Notes: generated by a model from the letters alone, not told the origin. Shown: positions 11,685 to 23,736, counted from the stretch's first letter. The stretch is 64,000 bases of DNA from Agrostemma githago (GCA_958450325.1 OY288247.1:14436429-14500428); one strand, 5' to 3'. A program made the numbers and translations.

Positions 11685-11905
11685 ACTCTCCTAAGACAAA
11701 TGTGTATAGTACGATTCTCGGAGTGACTGTGATTAATCGCTCCATCGGAGAATAGCCCCCAAGTGAGACTAAGGACTCAGATAGGACTCAGATGGTGTGA
11801 CATCTAAGTGACTCGAAAGTGGGGTACGTGAGACACGTGTAAGACAAGACCCTTAGAGCAACCGTGATTGATCGCTCCGCTGAAGGGTAGCCCTCTGAGT
11901 GAGGA
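11685..11905. repeat. Degenerate tandem duplication in gag leader
   Basis: Two diverged copies of a block with GTGATTRATCGCTCC, then GAGAATAGCCCCCAAGTGAG or GAAGGGTAGCCCTCTGAGTGAG (about 11700-11768 and 11838-11902). It lies in the untranslated leader of the gag-only element. Otherwise 11533-12870 shows no gene. Confidence 0.5.
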
Positions 11906-12870
11906 AAAGACTAGACTAGAAAAAGACCGAAGACTGACTTCTAGATGGATGACCCGTAGACGGTGGGCCTTCCTTGGGATTCGGCCAAGTGGGCCTAGTC
12001 CCGTTCAAAGGAAGGTCTACGTGAGAATTTCCCAGACTTTGGACTCTAGTGTGTAAACGGGCTTCCCTTTGTAGGAGTCTGTCCTACGAAGGTGGGCCGT
12101 GCCTTGACAAATAAGGCGGACTAGGATGGGGTGGAAACCCGTGATGTAGGATCGACGGAGTTTCGACGCTATAGACTCTTACAACCTATGACAAGACCGA
12201 CACTGCTAAATACGGGAAGTCCTAAGAAGAAGAGGGTTTTGAAAAGGGAATTTGGATTTGAAAACCGAGCAAAGTCGGATTGGAAGGCCCGATTTTTTTT
12301 GAAAACCGAGAGAGGGGTTATCGGGCCGAGATTTCGGGCTTTTTTTTTTTAAAAGGTTTGGACAGCATACCGGCTAAAAATAGGCTATTTTGAGTCAAAA
12401 TCATAAGTCCTAAATTCGGCAGCTTTCCGGGTTTTGAAAAAGGATAGGTTTTGAAAAGATGTAAGTTTTTGAAAAATGACAGTTTTTGAAAGAGACCAAG
12501 GAAGATCAGGTAGCATGTAGTCATAGAAACAGTATAACGACGCCATGTATGCTCCTAGTCTAAGCCTCGGTCGGTCAAATAGGGTCTATACCAACAACGA
12601 TCGCATTCTCGCAAATCAGGACGGACTTCCTAAGCCGAGTTAGTCTTAGAACCTGCCGTAAAACCCATGCGAGTTCCGCGATTGAAGTCTTTAGTGCATC
12701 CAAGTGGGAATGCACCGTGGTATAGTGGGACGTCGGTCACAAGTAACCGGCCCGGGATAGAACGGGGTTATGCATGAACCATTGAACTAAAACGTGTACA
12801 TTACTAATCGAACGATTTCTTTTCGAGTCTCACCCTGAGGATGCCGATGGTAAGTGACACATCAGTTAAT

Positions 12871-12887
12871 CCCCAGCGGAGTCGCCA
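12871..12887 (-). promoter_or_regulatory. Primer binding site (tRNA-Arg type)
   Basis: On the element's strand the 5' LTR end ...GTCCACA is followed by ATT and TGGCGACTCCGCTGGGG. A TGG start a few bases after an LTR is the standard PBS position. Ogre elements are known for a tRNA-Arg primer, and this sequence is consistent with that; the tRNA identity is inferred, not searched. Confidence 0.8.
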
Positions 12888-12890
12888 AAT

Positions 12891-15297
12891 TGTGGACATG
12901 ACATAGGTCCACCCGACGCGGCGAAGCGCGGGTTTTGGGGAGGCGATAGAATTTCCATATGAGATGGATCGAATAGAATTTTAAATCGAAGTAGGAGTCG
13001 CCACCGAATTTTATGGTTATTCGGAACCATGCGAACCCACTCTATGTCGTAGTGGGCCATACTTAAAGCCTGACCCATTTCCGATGTCAGAGTTTATCGG
13101 GTTCGTCCCTTTGCAGTTCGATACCGATGCCGACTTGCGCGGTTAATCGTATATTGAATGACTCTCGTTGCCAATGGTTTCGGACATCCGGAAACCACGG
13201 TTCTGAGTAAGGGGTGAGGGTACGTGTTGGGAAGTTCAGTGAGAACACCCAACCCCGCCCGCACTTAGCGGCCTTTACTAAGATATCGTTCGGTTTTGTG
13301 TACACGCGTTAGTTCGACGATGAAATGATATGCAGAGATTATTTTCCTAAGACACGTGAGGAAAAATAAATAAATGGGTTGCTAAGTCGTTTAATGCATG
13401 TTAAACTAATAACGTCAAAGTTATTTTAGCATGTGAAGTTCGTTTTAGTCTAATAAAACGATAAAAAGAATATGAGAGAATAATTTGCTACAAACACGAG
13501 AAAACGGGTTAGTAACGATGAATAATGATATAAGAAATAAATATATGAAATCGAGAAAATAAGAATTAATCGAAATCTGAAATATATAGTTTAAAACGTT
13601 GTTTTGTATAAAAAACGATGTTCGAGAAAGAATAAAAAAAGAACGAAAAAGACGCGTTTGGGCCGAGAGCCGCGCGACTCGCCCGAGACTCATGCGGGTC
13701 GCGTGGCGGCCTGATTTCGACAACGGTTTTCGGAAAATTTTGATTAAATCGCGTACGAATATCGCATAACTCGTACTCGACTTAATATTCTCGATATTCG
13801 TTATATTCGATAGTTGATTATCAAATATTTAGAATAGTTTTGGAAAAGATGTAAATTTAGAAATCATTTCGTAAAATAATAAAAATAAACGAACGAAAAA
13901 CTAAAAAAGAACCGGGTCACAGACTCGTGCGCGAGTCACCTGGACCGGGCGCGACTCGCGTACGGGTCTGATTTTTTATTTTTTTTTTGTTCGAAAATCG
14001 TTAATCGCGTACAAACATGATTTAATTTATACTCGGTCTATATTTTCGATATTCGTCGTATTCGATATTCGATTATGAAATCGATATCGAATATTTGGAA
14101 TGACTTTAGAAAAGGTTTTGAAAAAGTTTGTTTTTGAACGAAAAATAAGAAAAAGGAATTTTGAACGAAAAGTTTGAAAAAAGGATTTTGAACGAACAAA
14201 AATAAAATGAAATCGTCAAAATCTTAATATAATTCTTTTCGATACGATATTCGATTATATAGAATCGATATCATATTTTAAGAATATTTGATATATGAAA
14301 ATAGTTTTAATAATATCGATATTAGAAAAAATAAAAAAGACTGACGAGACCCATAAAAACGAGAGGAAGAGGAGAGAAAAGAGAAGAGTCGGGTTTGATT
14401 TACACCCTCAACCTACATGCTTTGTGTTCTCGGTATAAGGCTCGTCGGACGGTGGCTTAGGCACGGGAGCGTCGAGATGATGCGGGTGAGTTAAGGTGTC
14501 GGTTTTTTGGAGGTTTGGGACGCCGGGTTTGGACGTGCGGTCAAGGCTCCGAGGCTTCGGGAAAAGTGTCGGGATTTGCTAACTATCGGATTTGTATATG
14601 AATCGTGTGTGGAGGCTGTTTTTTCGGTGTGACGGGTGTAAAAACCGTGTGTATTGGCTGGAAAAGCGAGGTAATTGATGTCTCTTTTGTGTTGGACGGG
14701 AGGTCCTATTTATAGGGAGTTTCCGACCTTGGTTTAGGAGAGTTTGAATACCGCTTAGGATAGGAAACGTAGGAGTTTGAGGGAAATAAGAATTCCGCTT
14801 TCTTGGCCAAGAAGAAAGGGATTTCGGCTGTCTTGAGGAGTGTTTTGGCCGAGTGTTTTACACTCGGTCGAGTGTTTGAATCGGTTCTCGGATAGGATTC
14901 CTACTTGAGATCGAATTCTACCTTAAACGGAATTGTTTATTATTTTGTATGGCTGATTTTTGTAGTATTTGAGTTTAAACCGGATTGGTAGGGTGACACG
15001 GCAGATTTTATGCCTCGAAAAATATCTTTGACCGGGTTTTGACTCGGTCGCTAAAAGACGGTTTTACCCCTGGTGTCGGTTTTGACCCAAATTAGTGTTA
15101 TTTGACTCGAAACGACCCACTGGGCCTGAATTTGAGGTTGGTTTTATGAAATTTGTACTCCTTAAAAAGTCTAAACCAAATGTCCATGTTTACAAGCCCA
15201 TATCCGAGTCTATCAAAGCACGTTTACGTCCTATCATCATCGGGTGTTTGGCGGGAACTACTATAGACACCTAGCGGTCAAAATGTGGGTGTCTACA
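12891..15297 (-). repeat. 5' LTR of the gag-only element
   Basis: A 2407-bp LTR with the same termini as 5599-8003. A minus-strand TATAAATAGG box at 14705-14714 is the likely promoter of the element. The conserved box ACACCCTCAACCTACATG lies near 14402. Confidence 0.9.
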
Positions 15298-15302
15298 GTA
15301 CC

Positions 15303-15997
15303 ACTTACATGACAACAACTAGTATGATGTCAATCGTCTCATCCTTCTGAACAACAGTACCAAGACGAGTGACGCCCTACAGTGACAACACCTTCGTAAC
15401 CCTTACTCTTAGTCACACCAATTCCAACCTCACGTATAATCAGCCCAACCAACCGAAACCAACAACAACGGTAACATACGGACAACAACAGCAATAACCC
15501 AACCACCATGGTCGGAACACCACGACAAGAGCAAACCCGCCACCAATAACAATACTGTGGCAACAACAATATAACAGAATCAATGATACAACACCGACAA
15601 CCACAGCCCACCATAACCCCGAGAACAACAATAATACATGACCACAACAACCAATCGACTCGATAACAATACGACATCGAAATATTACTAATTAACGACA
15701 CTAAAATATAAAATACAATGTAACAATACCTATAAGTGCGTGACCGTGTGATCGATGGTCCGACTCGATTCCCTTTTTCCTTCCTCTCGTCATGCATTTG
15801 AGTGATCGTGAGGATAACGGGGGTTGCTACTATAAGGTGAGGAGGGTTGACGATGAATCGGTTTGAAAATGTGATAAAAGGGTATGAATGTGCCGCATTA
15901 CGTGAAGTTAGTACTTGAGTAAATGAGAATACTAGGGTATTGTGTATTAGACTACTAGGTATTAGGTATTAGGATAAATTATTAGGTTATTTTATTA
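15303..15997. other. Unassigned sequence between insertions
   Basis: A CAA/CAAC-rich stretch at 15440-15680, then a degenerate TATTAGG repeat at about 15930-16000. Open frames on the minus strand are low-complexity (Cys/Val/Leu-rich) and look non-genic. It is the target DNA for the GTACC and GGAGT insertions. Confidence 0.4.
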
Positions 15998-16002
15998 GGA
16001 GT

Positions 16003-18297
16003 TGTAGACACCCACATTTGGCCGTTAGGTGTCTATAGCAGTTTCCAAAAAACACCCGATGATGATCGGACGCAAACATGCTTTAACATACTCGAATATG
16101 GGCTCAAAATTGTTAGTATTTGGCTTGGGCTTTTTACAGAGTACAAATCTCACAAAACCGACCTCAAATCCAGGCCCAGTGGGTCGTTTCCACTCAAATA
16201 AGACTAATTTGGGTCAAAACCGACACCAGGGGCAAAACCGTCTTTTAGCGACCGGGTCAAACCCCGGTCAAAGACATTTCCGAGGCGGAAAAATCTGTCG
16301 CACAGCTTTCACGAATCTGATTCGGAGTCAAATACTACAAAAAATCAGCAATGAAGAAGAATTAAGCAAGATTTTCCTATCCAAAACTGGATTCCTTTTT
16401 TCCATCCAAAAATCGGAATCCTACTTCACTCCAACCGGTGTTTCTTCCCCTCCAAGCAACATTTTCCTATCCAAAGTGGGTGTTTCTTCCCATCCAAGCC
16501 GGGTTTCGTTTCCTAGACAAAGCCGGAAACCTCTCCTATAAATACACCCCCTTTGCTCACACAATTACACATCCACGACAATTACAATTCCCGACGCACA
16601 TCAACAATTCACAACACAACAATTCACAACACAACAATTCCAATCCCAACATACACAAATTACAACCCGGAATTTCAGCAATACTAGGCATATTATATTC
16701 CGATCTTTCCTCTAGAAATCCTATAGGATTCCCGACCAGTTACAACCCGAAATTCTAGGCAATTTTAGGCACACCAGATACAAACCCGAGAGCAAAACTC
16801 GTCAAATCCTCTCCCTAACCATACACACCATAACTCACCTATATACATCTTAACGCTCCCGCGCCTAGGCCGCTACTACGAGTCCGTTTTCGAGATAATT
16901 AAGTGTGTAGGTTGAGGGTGTCACAAATCCCGCTTTCTTCTTCTTCTCTCTCTTCCTCTCGTCTTATTCCTTCTTTTTGCGTCGTCGGTCCGTTTTTTTT
17001 ATGGGTCATCGTCACGTTCTTTTCCTTTTCTAATATCGATACTACAATATAATTTTCTATACAAAACAAACGTTCTTAAAATACGATATCGACTCCATAG
17101 TCGAATATCGTATCCAAAAAGAACTAAATCAATCTCGTTGATGCTAAAAAATCGTCACATGGTCTTAAAAACAAAATACGACGATTTTAACGCGGAGAGA
17201 ATCAACATTGCTTTTTCTAGTTCAATTTTCAAAACGATTTACAAAACATTTTTTCTAAAAATCATTCCGAATATTTGATATCGATTCCATATCGAATATC
17301 GAATATAACGAATATCGCAAATTTAAGTCGAGTACAAATTATGCTATATTTATACGAGATTTAACAAAACTGTCGATTTGCTAAAAATAATCTCGAAAAC
17401 AGGCCGTCATGCAGTCGCACGAGTCCTGTACGGGTCGCATGGCCACGCGAGTCGCGCCTCACCCGCGCGGGTCGCGTAGGCTCCTGAAAACCGTAACACC
17501 GATAAGCTATCCCGTCTTGATTTTTCAAACATCTTTTCCTTTTTAATAAAACAGCGGGCTTTTCAGCATATTTCAGGTCTCGGTAAATATTTTCTTGACC
17601 TCGGTCAACGCGTGCTTAATCCATCACGCGAACTATCTTTTAAAAACCATGCATCATATCATATTTACATCTTTTATTCGATTTGCAAACCGTTACTAAC
17701 TTGTTTGTTCGTGTTTTCAGCAATTTATTTTATTGTTTGTTTTATTATACTAAAACGAACCTCGCATGCTAAAACAACTTTGACGTTAAATTTAGATGCG
17801 TTAAATCGACTTAGCAACCCATTCAAATTCTCGCATGTCTAGGCAAAACAATGTTTGCATATCTTTCATCGTATTACTAACGTTCGTATTTCAAAATCAA
17901 ACGATATCTTAGTAGAGGCCGCTAATGTGCGGGCGGGGTTGGGTGTTCTTTGTGAACTTCCCAACACGTACCCTCACCCCTTACTCAGAACCATGGTTTC
18001 CGGATGTCCGAATCCATTGTCACACGAGAGTCATTCAATACACGGTATCTGATAATGTCGGTATCGGTATCAAATGCTAAGAGACGAACCCAATAAACTC
18101 TGACATCCGAATGGGCTATGCTTTGTGCATGGCCCACTAAGATATAGAGTGGGTTCGAACGGGCCCGAACTCCCACAAAGTTCGGTGGCGACTCCACTTC
18201 GATTTAAATTTCAATTCGACCCATCTCATATGGAGATTCATTCGCCTCCCCAAACCCGCGCGTGGCCGCGTCGGGGTGGACCTATGTCATGTCCACA
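16003..18297 (+). repeat. Solo LTR, Ogre/Tat-like, plus strand
   Basis: TGTAGACACCC...GTCATGTCCACA, 2295 bp, flanked by a perfect TSD GGAGT (15998-16002 and 18298-18302), with no internal region. This is the product of LTR-LTR recombination. A TATAAATA box at 16537-16544 precedes a typical C-rich leader. The conserved box GTAGGTTGAGGGTGTC is at about 16906, and the family 3' block at about 17927-17985. Confidence 0.92.
16537..16544 (+). promoter_or_regulatory. TATA box in solo LTR
   Basis: TATAAATA, 535 bp from the LTR start, matching the position in other copies. Confidence 0.5.
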
Positions 18298-18302
18298 GGA
18301 GT

Positions 18303-18521
18303 ACATAATATGGTCTACATAATATGGGTACTGATATTGGAAACGGGCTAAACAAATTGAGTCCAGACATGGGTTATACTCTATATGGATATAAGTGATG
18401 ATTTAGCATAATGAGTTAAGCTAGGTGGGTTAGCTACTTATATATATTACTACCCATAGACGAGACCCAAGATGACATAAAATACGAGTATTAAAATACG
18501 ATCTCTTACAATTATTATTAT
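18303..18521. other. Unassigned AT-rich spacer
   Basis: Sequence between the solo LTR and the LINE tail. No gene is seen; it ends in an ATT-rich stretch that is probably the LINE's 3' tail region. Confidence 0.4.
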
Positions 18522-19384
18522 TTTTTAATTATAAATAGGAGAATTTTATTAATGAATCAAAACAAGCTTTACAAAAAATTGGTGGACAGCCGAAATACTA
18601 TCTGGGCCCCCACCCCCTTAGCGATTGTGAAACTAAGTCGAGTAAAAATAAAAGGAGGAGCGGGTTCCTCAACATCCTGAGGTATCAAAAAATTTTGGAT
18701 CCGCTTGAGCAAGCCAATCGCATCCGCCTCTAGCTCTCTCAGTGAAGAAAAAGAGAAAGGTAGGAATCTGTAACCAAGCCCCGCACAAAGACCCCGATAC
18801 TTGGCGCATTTGCGCCAAGCAACGTCCCTCATAGCACTGCTTGGCATGAAGTCAGATAACCCAGATTGAGTTAAAGGGGAAGACCCGGTTAGATCCACGC
18901 ACACATCACGGCCATTGTCACATAAATAAAGCAACAAATCTGCGGACACAAGGACTTGTCATGGTCGTCGATCATGCCAATATCGACCTCTTTACCCGCA
19001 GAGATCCCGGTTCGAAAAAATATCTAAAAGAGTGTCACGTACGAGGTTATACCGATGTTTGATCCCGACAACCCCTGCACACGACACAACATAATCCCCA
19101 AAGATATTCTCGCCAAAGACCTACCCGAGAGCAAGCAGAACACGGTCCAGGTACTGAAAACAAGGGAACTCCCAACCGATAGCTAAGCGCACATCGGTAA
19201 GTCTGACCGTTCATAGTATGGCCCAACCAAGAAATAGAGACGACGCACAGCCAATTAGATGCATGACTGCTTTGCTGAGACTTCCACAACGCAACCTGAC
19301 GAGGGGTCAAAGAGAAATCTGATTCTGCAGTAGCAACAACCTTCGTGAAATATATATTTGCCAAAGGTTTCATAAGTTTGGGGG
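18522..19384 (-). pseudogene. 5'-truncated RTE-type LINE, C-terminal part of the reverse transcriptase protein
   Basis: The minus-strand translation gives in order a WLCVVSISWLGHTMNGQTYR segment, RLGVPLFSVPGPCSACSRV with a CxxC pair, then (after frame breaks) VCVDLTGSSPLTQSGLSDF, GLGYRFLPFSFSSLRELEAD and a C-terminal TIAKGVGAQIVFRLSTNFL. These are the conserved 3' end of a widespread plant non-LTR retrotransposon protein, often mis-annotated as auxilin-like. The frame is broken around 18950-19100. The 3' end (left) abuts ATT repeats, matching the TAA-type tail of RTE LINEs. The 5' side is cut at 19384 by the solo LTR with TSD GGGGG. It is a dead copy. Confidence 0.75.
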
Positions 19385-21803
19385 TGTGGACATGACATAG
19401 GTCCATCCCGACGCGGCCACGCGCGGGTTTGGGGAGGCGAATGAATCTCCATATGAGATGGTCAAATTGAAATTTAAATCGAAGTTGGAGTCGCCACCGA
19501 ATTTTATGGTTATTCGGAACCGTTCGAGCCCACTCTATGTCGTAGTGGGCCGTGTACAAAATACGGCCCATTTCCGATGTCAGAGTTTATTGGGCTCGTC
19601 CTTTTGCATATCGATACAGATGCCGACTTGAGCGGTTAATCGTATATTGAATGACTCTCGTTGCCAATGGTTTCGGACATCCGGAAACCACGGTTCTGAG
19701 TAAGGGGTGAGGGTACGTGTTGGGAAGTTCACTAAGAACACCCAACCCCGCCCGCACATTAGCGGCCTCTACTAGGATATCGAATGATTTTTTAATACGC
19801 GCGTTAGTAATATGATGAATGATATGCAAACATTGTTTTCCTAAGCATGTGAGGAATTGAACGGGTTGCTAAGTCGGTTTAATGCATGAAAAAAAATTAA
19901 CGTCAATTTAGCATGTGAGATTCGTTTTAGTATAATAAAACAAACGATGAAAAAAAGAATGAATTTGCTACAAATGATGAACAAACGAGTTAGTATCGAT
20001 TTGTAAAATAATATAGCAAATAAAATAAATATGCGAGATCGAGAAAATATTAATCAAAATATGAAAAATATTGTTAAAAAGACGCGGTTTTGTATAAAAA
20101 ACGAAGTTCGAAAAATAATAAAAAGGAAGAAAACGGGTCGCGTTTTCAGTGCTGCCCGCGACTCGCCCGGGGTGCGCGCGACTCGCGCCCCGGCCTGTTT
20201 CGGGATCGATTTTCGAAAGTTCGATGTTTTTATTAAACCGCGTACGAATATTGCATAATTCGTACTTGATTTAATATTTTCGATATTCGTTATACTCGAT
20301 AATCGATTATGAAATCGATATCAAATACTCGGAATAGTTTTAGAAAAGGTGCAAATTTTGAGAAATCGTTTTGTAGAATAAATAAAAAAACGAACGAAAA
20401 AGTTTAAAAAAAGGTCCCGGGTTTCAGGCTCGTGCGCGAGTCGCCTGGGCGTGACGCGACTCGCGTGCGGGTCTGTCCGATTTTTATTTTTTGTTCGAAA
20501 TTGCTAATTTTGATATATCGCGTACAAAATATTAATTTGTATTCGATTTTATGTTTACGATTTTCGTCGTACCCGATATTCGATTATGGAATCGATATCG
20601 AGTATTCGGAATGAATTAAAAAAGGTTTTGTAAAAAAAAAAAAAGTTTGAATGGAAAAAGATGTAACGATTTTAACATCGTCGAAATCTTAATATAATTC
20701 TTTTTGATACAATATTCGATTATAGAAAATCGATATCATATTTTTAAGAATGCTTGATATATGAAAATAGTTTTTGATAATATCAATATTAGAAATAAAA
20801 TAAAAAAACGACGCTTGACCAGTAAAAAGAAAAACGGACGACGAGGAGGAGAAGAGAAGAAAAGGAGAAATCGGGTTTGGTACACCCTCAACCTACATGC
20901 TTTTGTTAACTCGGATCGGGGCTCGTCGGAATGTGGCTAGGCACGGGAGCGTCGAGGTGATGTCGGTCGGGCTAGGGTGGCTCGGTGAAGGTGACGGGTA
21001 CGAGGGACCGGTTTTCTTCAGTTTTAGATGTGATATCGGTTTCTCGATGTTAAGTGTAAGGAGTTTTATGGATGTGTGTTGTGTGAATAATTGATTCTAT
21101 CGTGTGATATGATATTTTCTGATTTCTCTCAGGAATTATGTCTATATGATAGGATGTTTTCTGATGATTTTCTCTGATGTTGAAAGTGTTGTATGCAAGG
21201 GGCTATTTATAGGGAGTTCCCGACCTTGGCTAAGAGAGGTGCATTTGAATTAGAACTACCGCTTAGGATAGGAAACTTAGGAATTTGAGAGGCATGAGAA
21301 TTCCGCTTTCTTGTGAAGGAAGAAAGGGAAACACGGCTGGTTTGCTGCTGTTTGGCCGAGTATTTGCACTCGGTCGAGTGTTTGAATCGGTTTTCGGATA
21401 GGATTCCTGCTTGAGATCGAATTCTACCTTAAACGGAATTGTTTATTATTTTGTGAATCTGATTTTTTGTAGAGTTTGAGTATGAATCAGCCGTGTGAGG
21501 TGTCACGGATGACTCACGTGTCTCGGGAAAATCTTTGACCGGGTTTTGACTCGGTCGCTAAAAGACGATTTTACCCTTGGTGTCGGATTCGACCCAAATT
21601 AGTGTTATTTGACTCGAAACGACCCACTGGGCCTGAATTTGAGGTTGGTTTTGTGAAATTTGTACTCCTTAAAAAGCCCAAGCTAAATATCCATGATTTC
21701 GAGCCCGTTTCCGAGTACGTTAAAGCACGTTTGCGTCCGATCATCATCGGGTGTTTATCGGAAACCACTATAGACACCTGGCAGCAAAATGTGGGTGTCT
21801 ACA
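19385..21803 (-). repeat. Solo LTR, Ogre/Tat-like, minus strand
   Basis: TGTGGACATG...GTGTCTACA on the plus strand, 2419 bp, flanked by GGGGG on both sides (19380-19384 and 21804-21808). No internal region. A minus-strand TATAAATAG box is at 21203-21211. ACTCGGTCGAGT is at about 21369-21380. The conserved box ACACCCTCAACCTACATG lies near 20882. Confidence 0.92.
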
Positions 21804-21808
21804 GGGGG

Positions 21809-22985
21809 TATCGATCGCACTAGGATTACACGTGATGGCGGGACTTGTCGTGGATCCCGACACCAAATAAACCAACTAATCCTAACAAGTAGCTAGGGTA
21901 AGTCGGGTCGATCCACGGAGACGGAAAAAGGGTCTAGACTAAGGTTACCTAAGAACTAGACTAGGTCACAAGGAAACACAAAGGGAGGAAAATTAACAAA
22001 AAATTGAATAACTAAGAGACAACAAAACAAACTAAGATAATGAAGAAGAAGAAGAAACTATGATTATGAATGAACTAGGGATGATATAAACTAAATGATT
22101 CAATTAAAACTAAAATGAAACAACAAGCTAAAGGAACAATCACTAAGATGAAGAAGAAATCAAATAAGGGGAAGAGTAGGGTTAGGTCGGGTTCATAGGT
22201 GTACTAGGCTAGTGGGGTAATCGAGGGTGTAGGTTTCACTTAGTCACTAAGGTAAGGCCGCGCTCTCGCGTCAAAGACAAACCCAAAAACTCATGCAAGA
22301 TGCTACTCAAAACAAGAGAATTCAACCACCAATTGAGTATACAATGACAAGGAGGAAACAAGCAAGAGAATCATTGGTCACTACTACTCTAACAAGCATT
22401 TCATCAAACATATGGCATGCATAACAAGTGACTAGCTACAAAGATTCAACCTTTACCCACAATCAACCATAATCACCCATAATCAACACCTAATCCCCCT
22501 ACTAACCTCACATGAATCTACTCACTCATATCTAAACTAACACTAACATTAACAAGAGAAATCAACATAAGAACAAGAGCATTCATAATGATGAATAAAC
22601 TAGGATGAACAATAAACAAATGATAAAGATTGAAACTTAACTAACAATCAAAGATTAAAGAAAAAGAGAAGAGAAAGATTACACCAAACTAGAAAGGAGA
22701 TGAAAAGATGAAAACTTGTATATAAAGAAAACCCAAAATCTCCACCAATGTTGTCAAGATTGGTAGAGTCTTCAAGAAATCCAATAATACAAGAGGAATT
22801 ACTAAGATTAAGCTAAGATTAACAAAAGATGAAGAAAAGATTAAGGAGAAACTAAGCTAATGATAAGAGTTCTCTATATAGGGTTTTGTATAATGGAGGA
22901 TGTTTAAAACAATACAAGAGGGGGGTATATATAGGGTTCCATAAGTAAGGGAGGCAAAAGAATGAAGCGGAGTGCAGTCTGTCTA
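21809..22985. other. A-rich non-coding sequence, probably old retroelement DNA
   Basis: Begins GTATCGATCGCACTAGG, then AAGTCGGGTCGATCCACGGA, followed by roughly 1 kb of AAGAAAC/AACTAA-rich sequence without open frames. The style resembles non-coding regions of plant Ty3 elements, but no family was recognised. Confidence 0.35.
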
Positions 22986-22989
22986 AAAT

Positions 22990-23240
22990 GCCATAATTAT
23001 AATTCCAATTCAACCGTTTTTCTTACAAATATAAAGATAAAGACGACTACTTTTAAATTTCATTAAATGAAATTAAACTTATCTAGAAAAAAAATTTGAT
23101 AGAATAGCTTCCACCTTCTCAGCGGATAATGAAAGAACGAAATCCGGGTAAACGCCAACACCTATTACTGGTAGAAAGATAGAAGTCGAAACAAATAATT
23201 CTCGTGGACCAGAATCAAAAAAATAAGAGTTTGTAATGGT
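22990..23240 (-). pseudogene. ndhD: Nuclear plastid DNA fragment: 3' end of ndhD
   Basis: The minus-strand translation from about 23238 to the stop at 23079 reads NSYFFDSGPRELFVSTSIFL, then PVIGVGVYPDFVLSLSAEKV and EAILSNFFSR-stop. This is the C-terminus of plastid NAD(P)H dehydrogenase subunit 4 (NdhD), an inner-envelope/thylakoid proton-pumping subunit. Only about 50 of about 500 residues are present. The AT-rich stretch just left (22990-23078) could be the adjoining plastid ndhD-ccsA spacer, so the left boundary is uncertain. On the right it joins GC-rich CCGGCCGGGA repeats that are not plastid-like. It is a small NUPT without function. Confidence 0.8.
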
Positions 23241-23243
23241 CCT

Positions 23244-23330
23244 TCCCGGCCGGGAAGGAGGTGATCTCGGTCGGGAGGAGGGTGATCCCGGTCGGGAAGG
23301 TGATGATCCCGGCCGGGAAGGCTCTCCAGC
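23244..23330. repeat. CCCGG-C/T-CGGGA tandem repeat
   Basis: Four or five copies of a 20-24-bp unit built on the palindrome CCCGGCCGGGA with GGTGATC spacers. The minus-strand reading gives a Pro-Ser-Arg repeat (SPSRPGSP...) that is open in frame with the ndhD fragment, but there is no evidence it is expressed. Confidence 0.6.
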
Positions 23331-23340
23331 GGCTCTTGAT

Positions 23341-23736
23341 TGTTGGCTCACTTCGTCCCGGCTGTGATGGTTATGGTCACGGACAGGAAGGCCATGTAGG
23401 CTTCAAATACGGTCACGTAGGTCCCTAGTTACTCTTCCTAGGCTTCTTATCGACTCTCAGTGATCGGGATATTCTCAAATTGGGCTCCAAGGGACTCGGG
23501 ATTGAGTCTAAGTCACCGAATCATCGTCGCTTCTCTTCATTGGCTCCATATGCATCGGAAACGAGTCGGAATCGTTCCATTTCTCCAAGATAGGCCTTAG
23601 GAACCTAAATCAAGCTAGAAGAAGCGTAAGTAGCCTCGAAACCGCTCTAAAGAGCGATTCCACAAGAGAAAGCGGGACCAAACACAAGTAATAAGCACTA
23701 CAAAACACACTTATCAACACGCAAGACTCATGAATT
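23341..23736. other. Unassigned sequence
   Basis: No gene seen. The stretch around 23590-23720 (AAGCGGGACCAAACACAAG, CACTACAAAACACACTTATC) resembles non-coding ends of plant retroelements. Confidence 0.3.

Larger units (their letters stand above)
5599..15297 (-). mobile_element. Complete gag-only (TR-GAG-like) Ogre/Tat-type LTR retrotransposon
   Basis: A 9.7-kb element flanked by a perfect 5-bp target duplication GTACC (5594-5598 and 15298-15302). It reads on the minus strand: 5' LTR 12891-15297, primer binding site 12871-12887, one gag reading frame 10720-11532, then non-coding sequence with a minisatellite, polypurine tract about 8004-8014, and 3' LTR 5599-8003. The two LTRs differ at only about twenty positions by eye (roughly 1 percent), so the insertion is young. 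No protease, reverse transcriptase, RNase H or integrase motif is visible in the 4.9-kb internal region. It must therefore use enzymes from an autonomous relative, as described for TR-GAG elements. Confidence 0.85.

Noticed and set aside
15339..15797. 152-codon minus-strand frame rich in Cys, Val and Leu
   Set aside because: Low-complexity CAAC/GTTG sequence, no recognisable domain, no start context or splice structure; treated as non-coding.
17855..18052. Recurring short frames with RAGLGVL or SLNFPTRTLTPYSEP in many places
   Set aside because: They read through the conserved LTR block in various frames, which is not protein-coding; conservation is at the DNA level.
23079..23351. Functional 90-residue nuclear gene
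   Set aside because: Half is a plastid ndhD fragment and half a simple repeat; no promoter or intron support.
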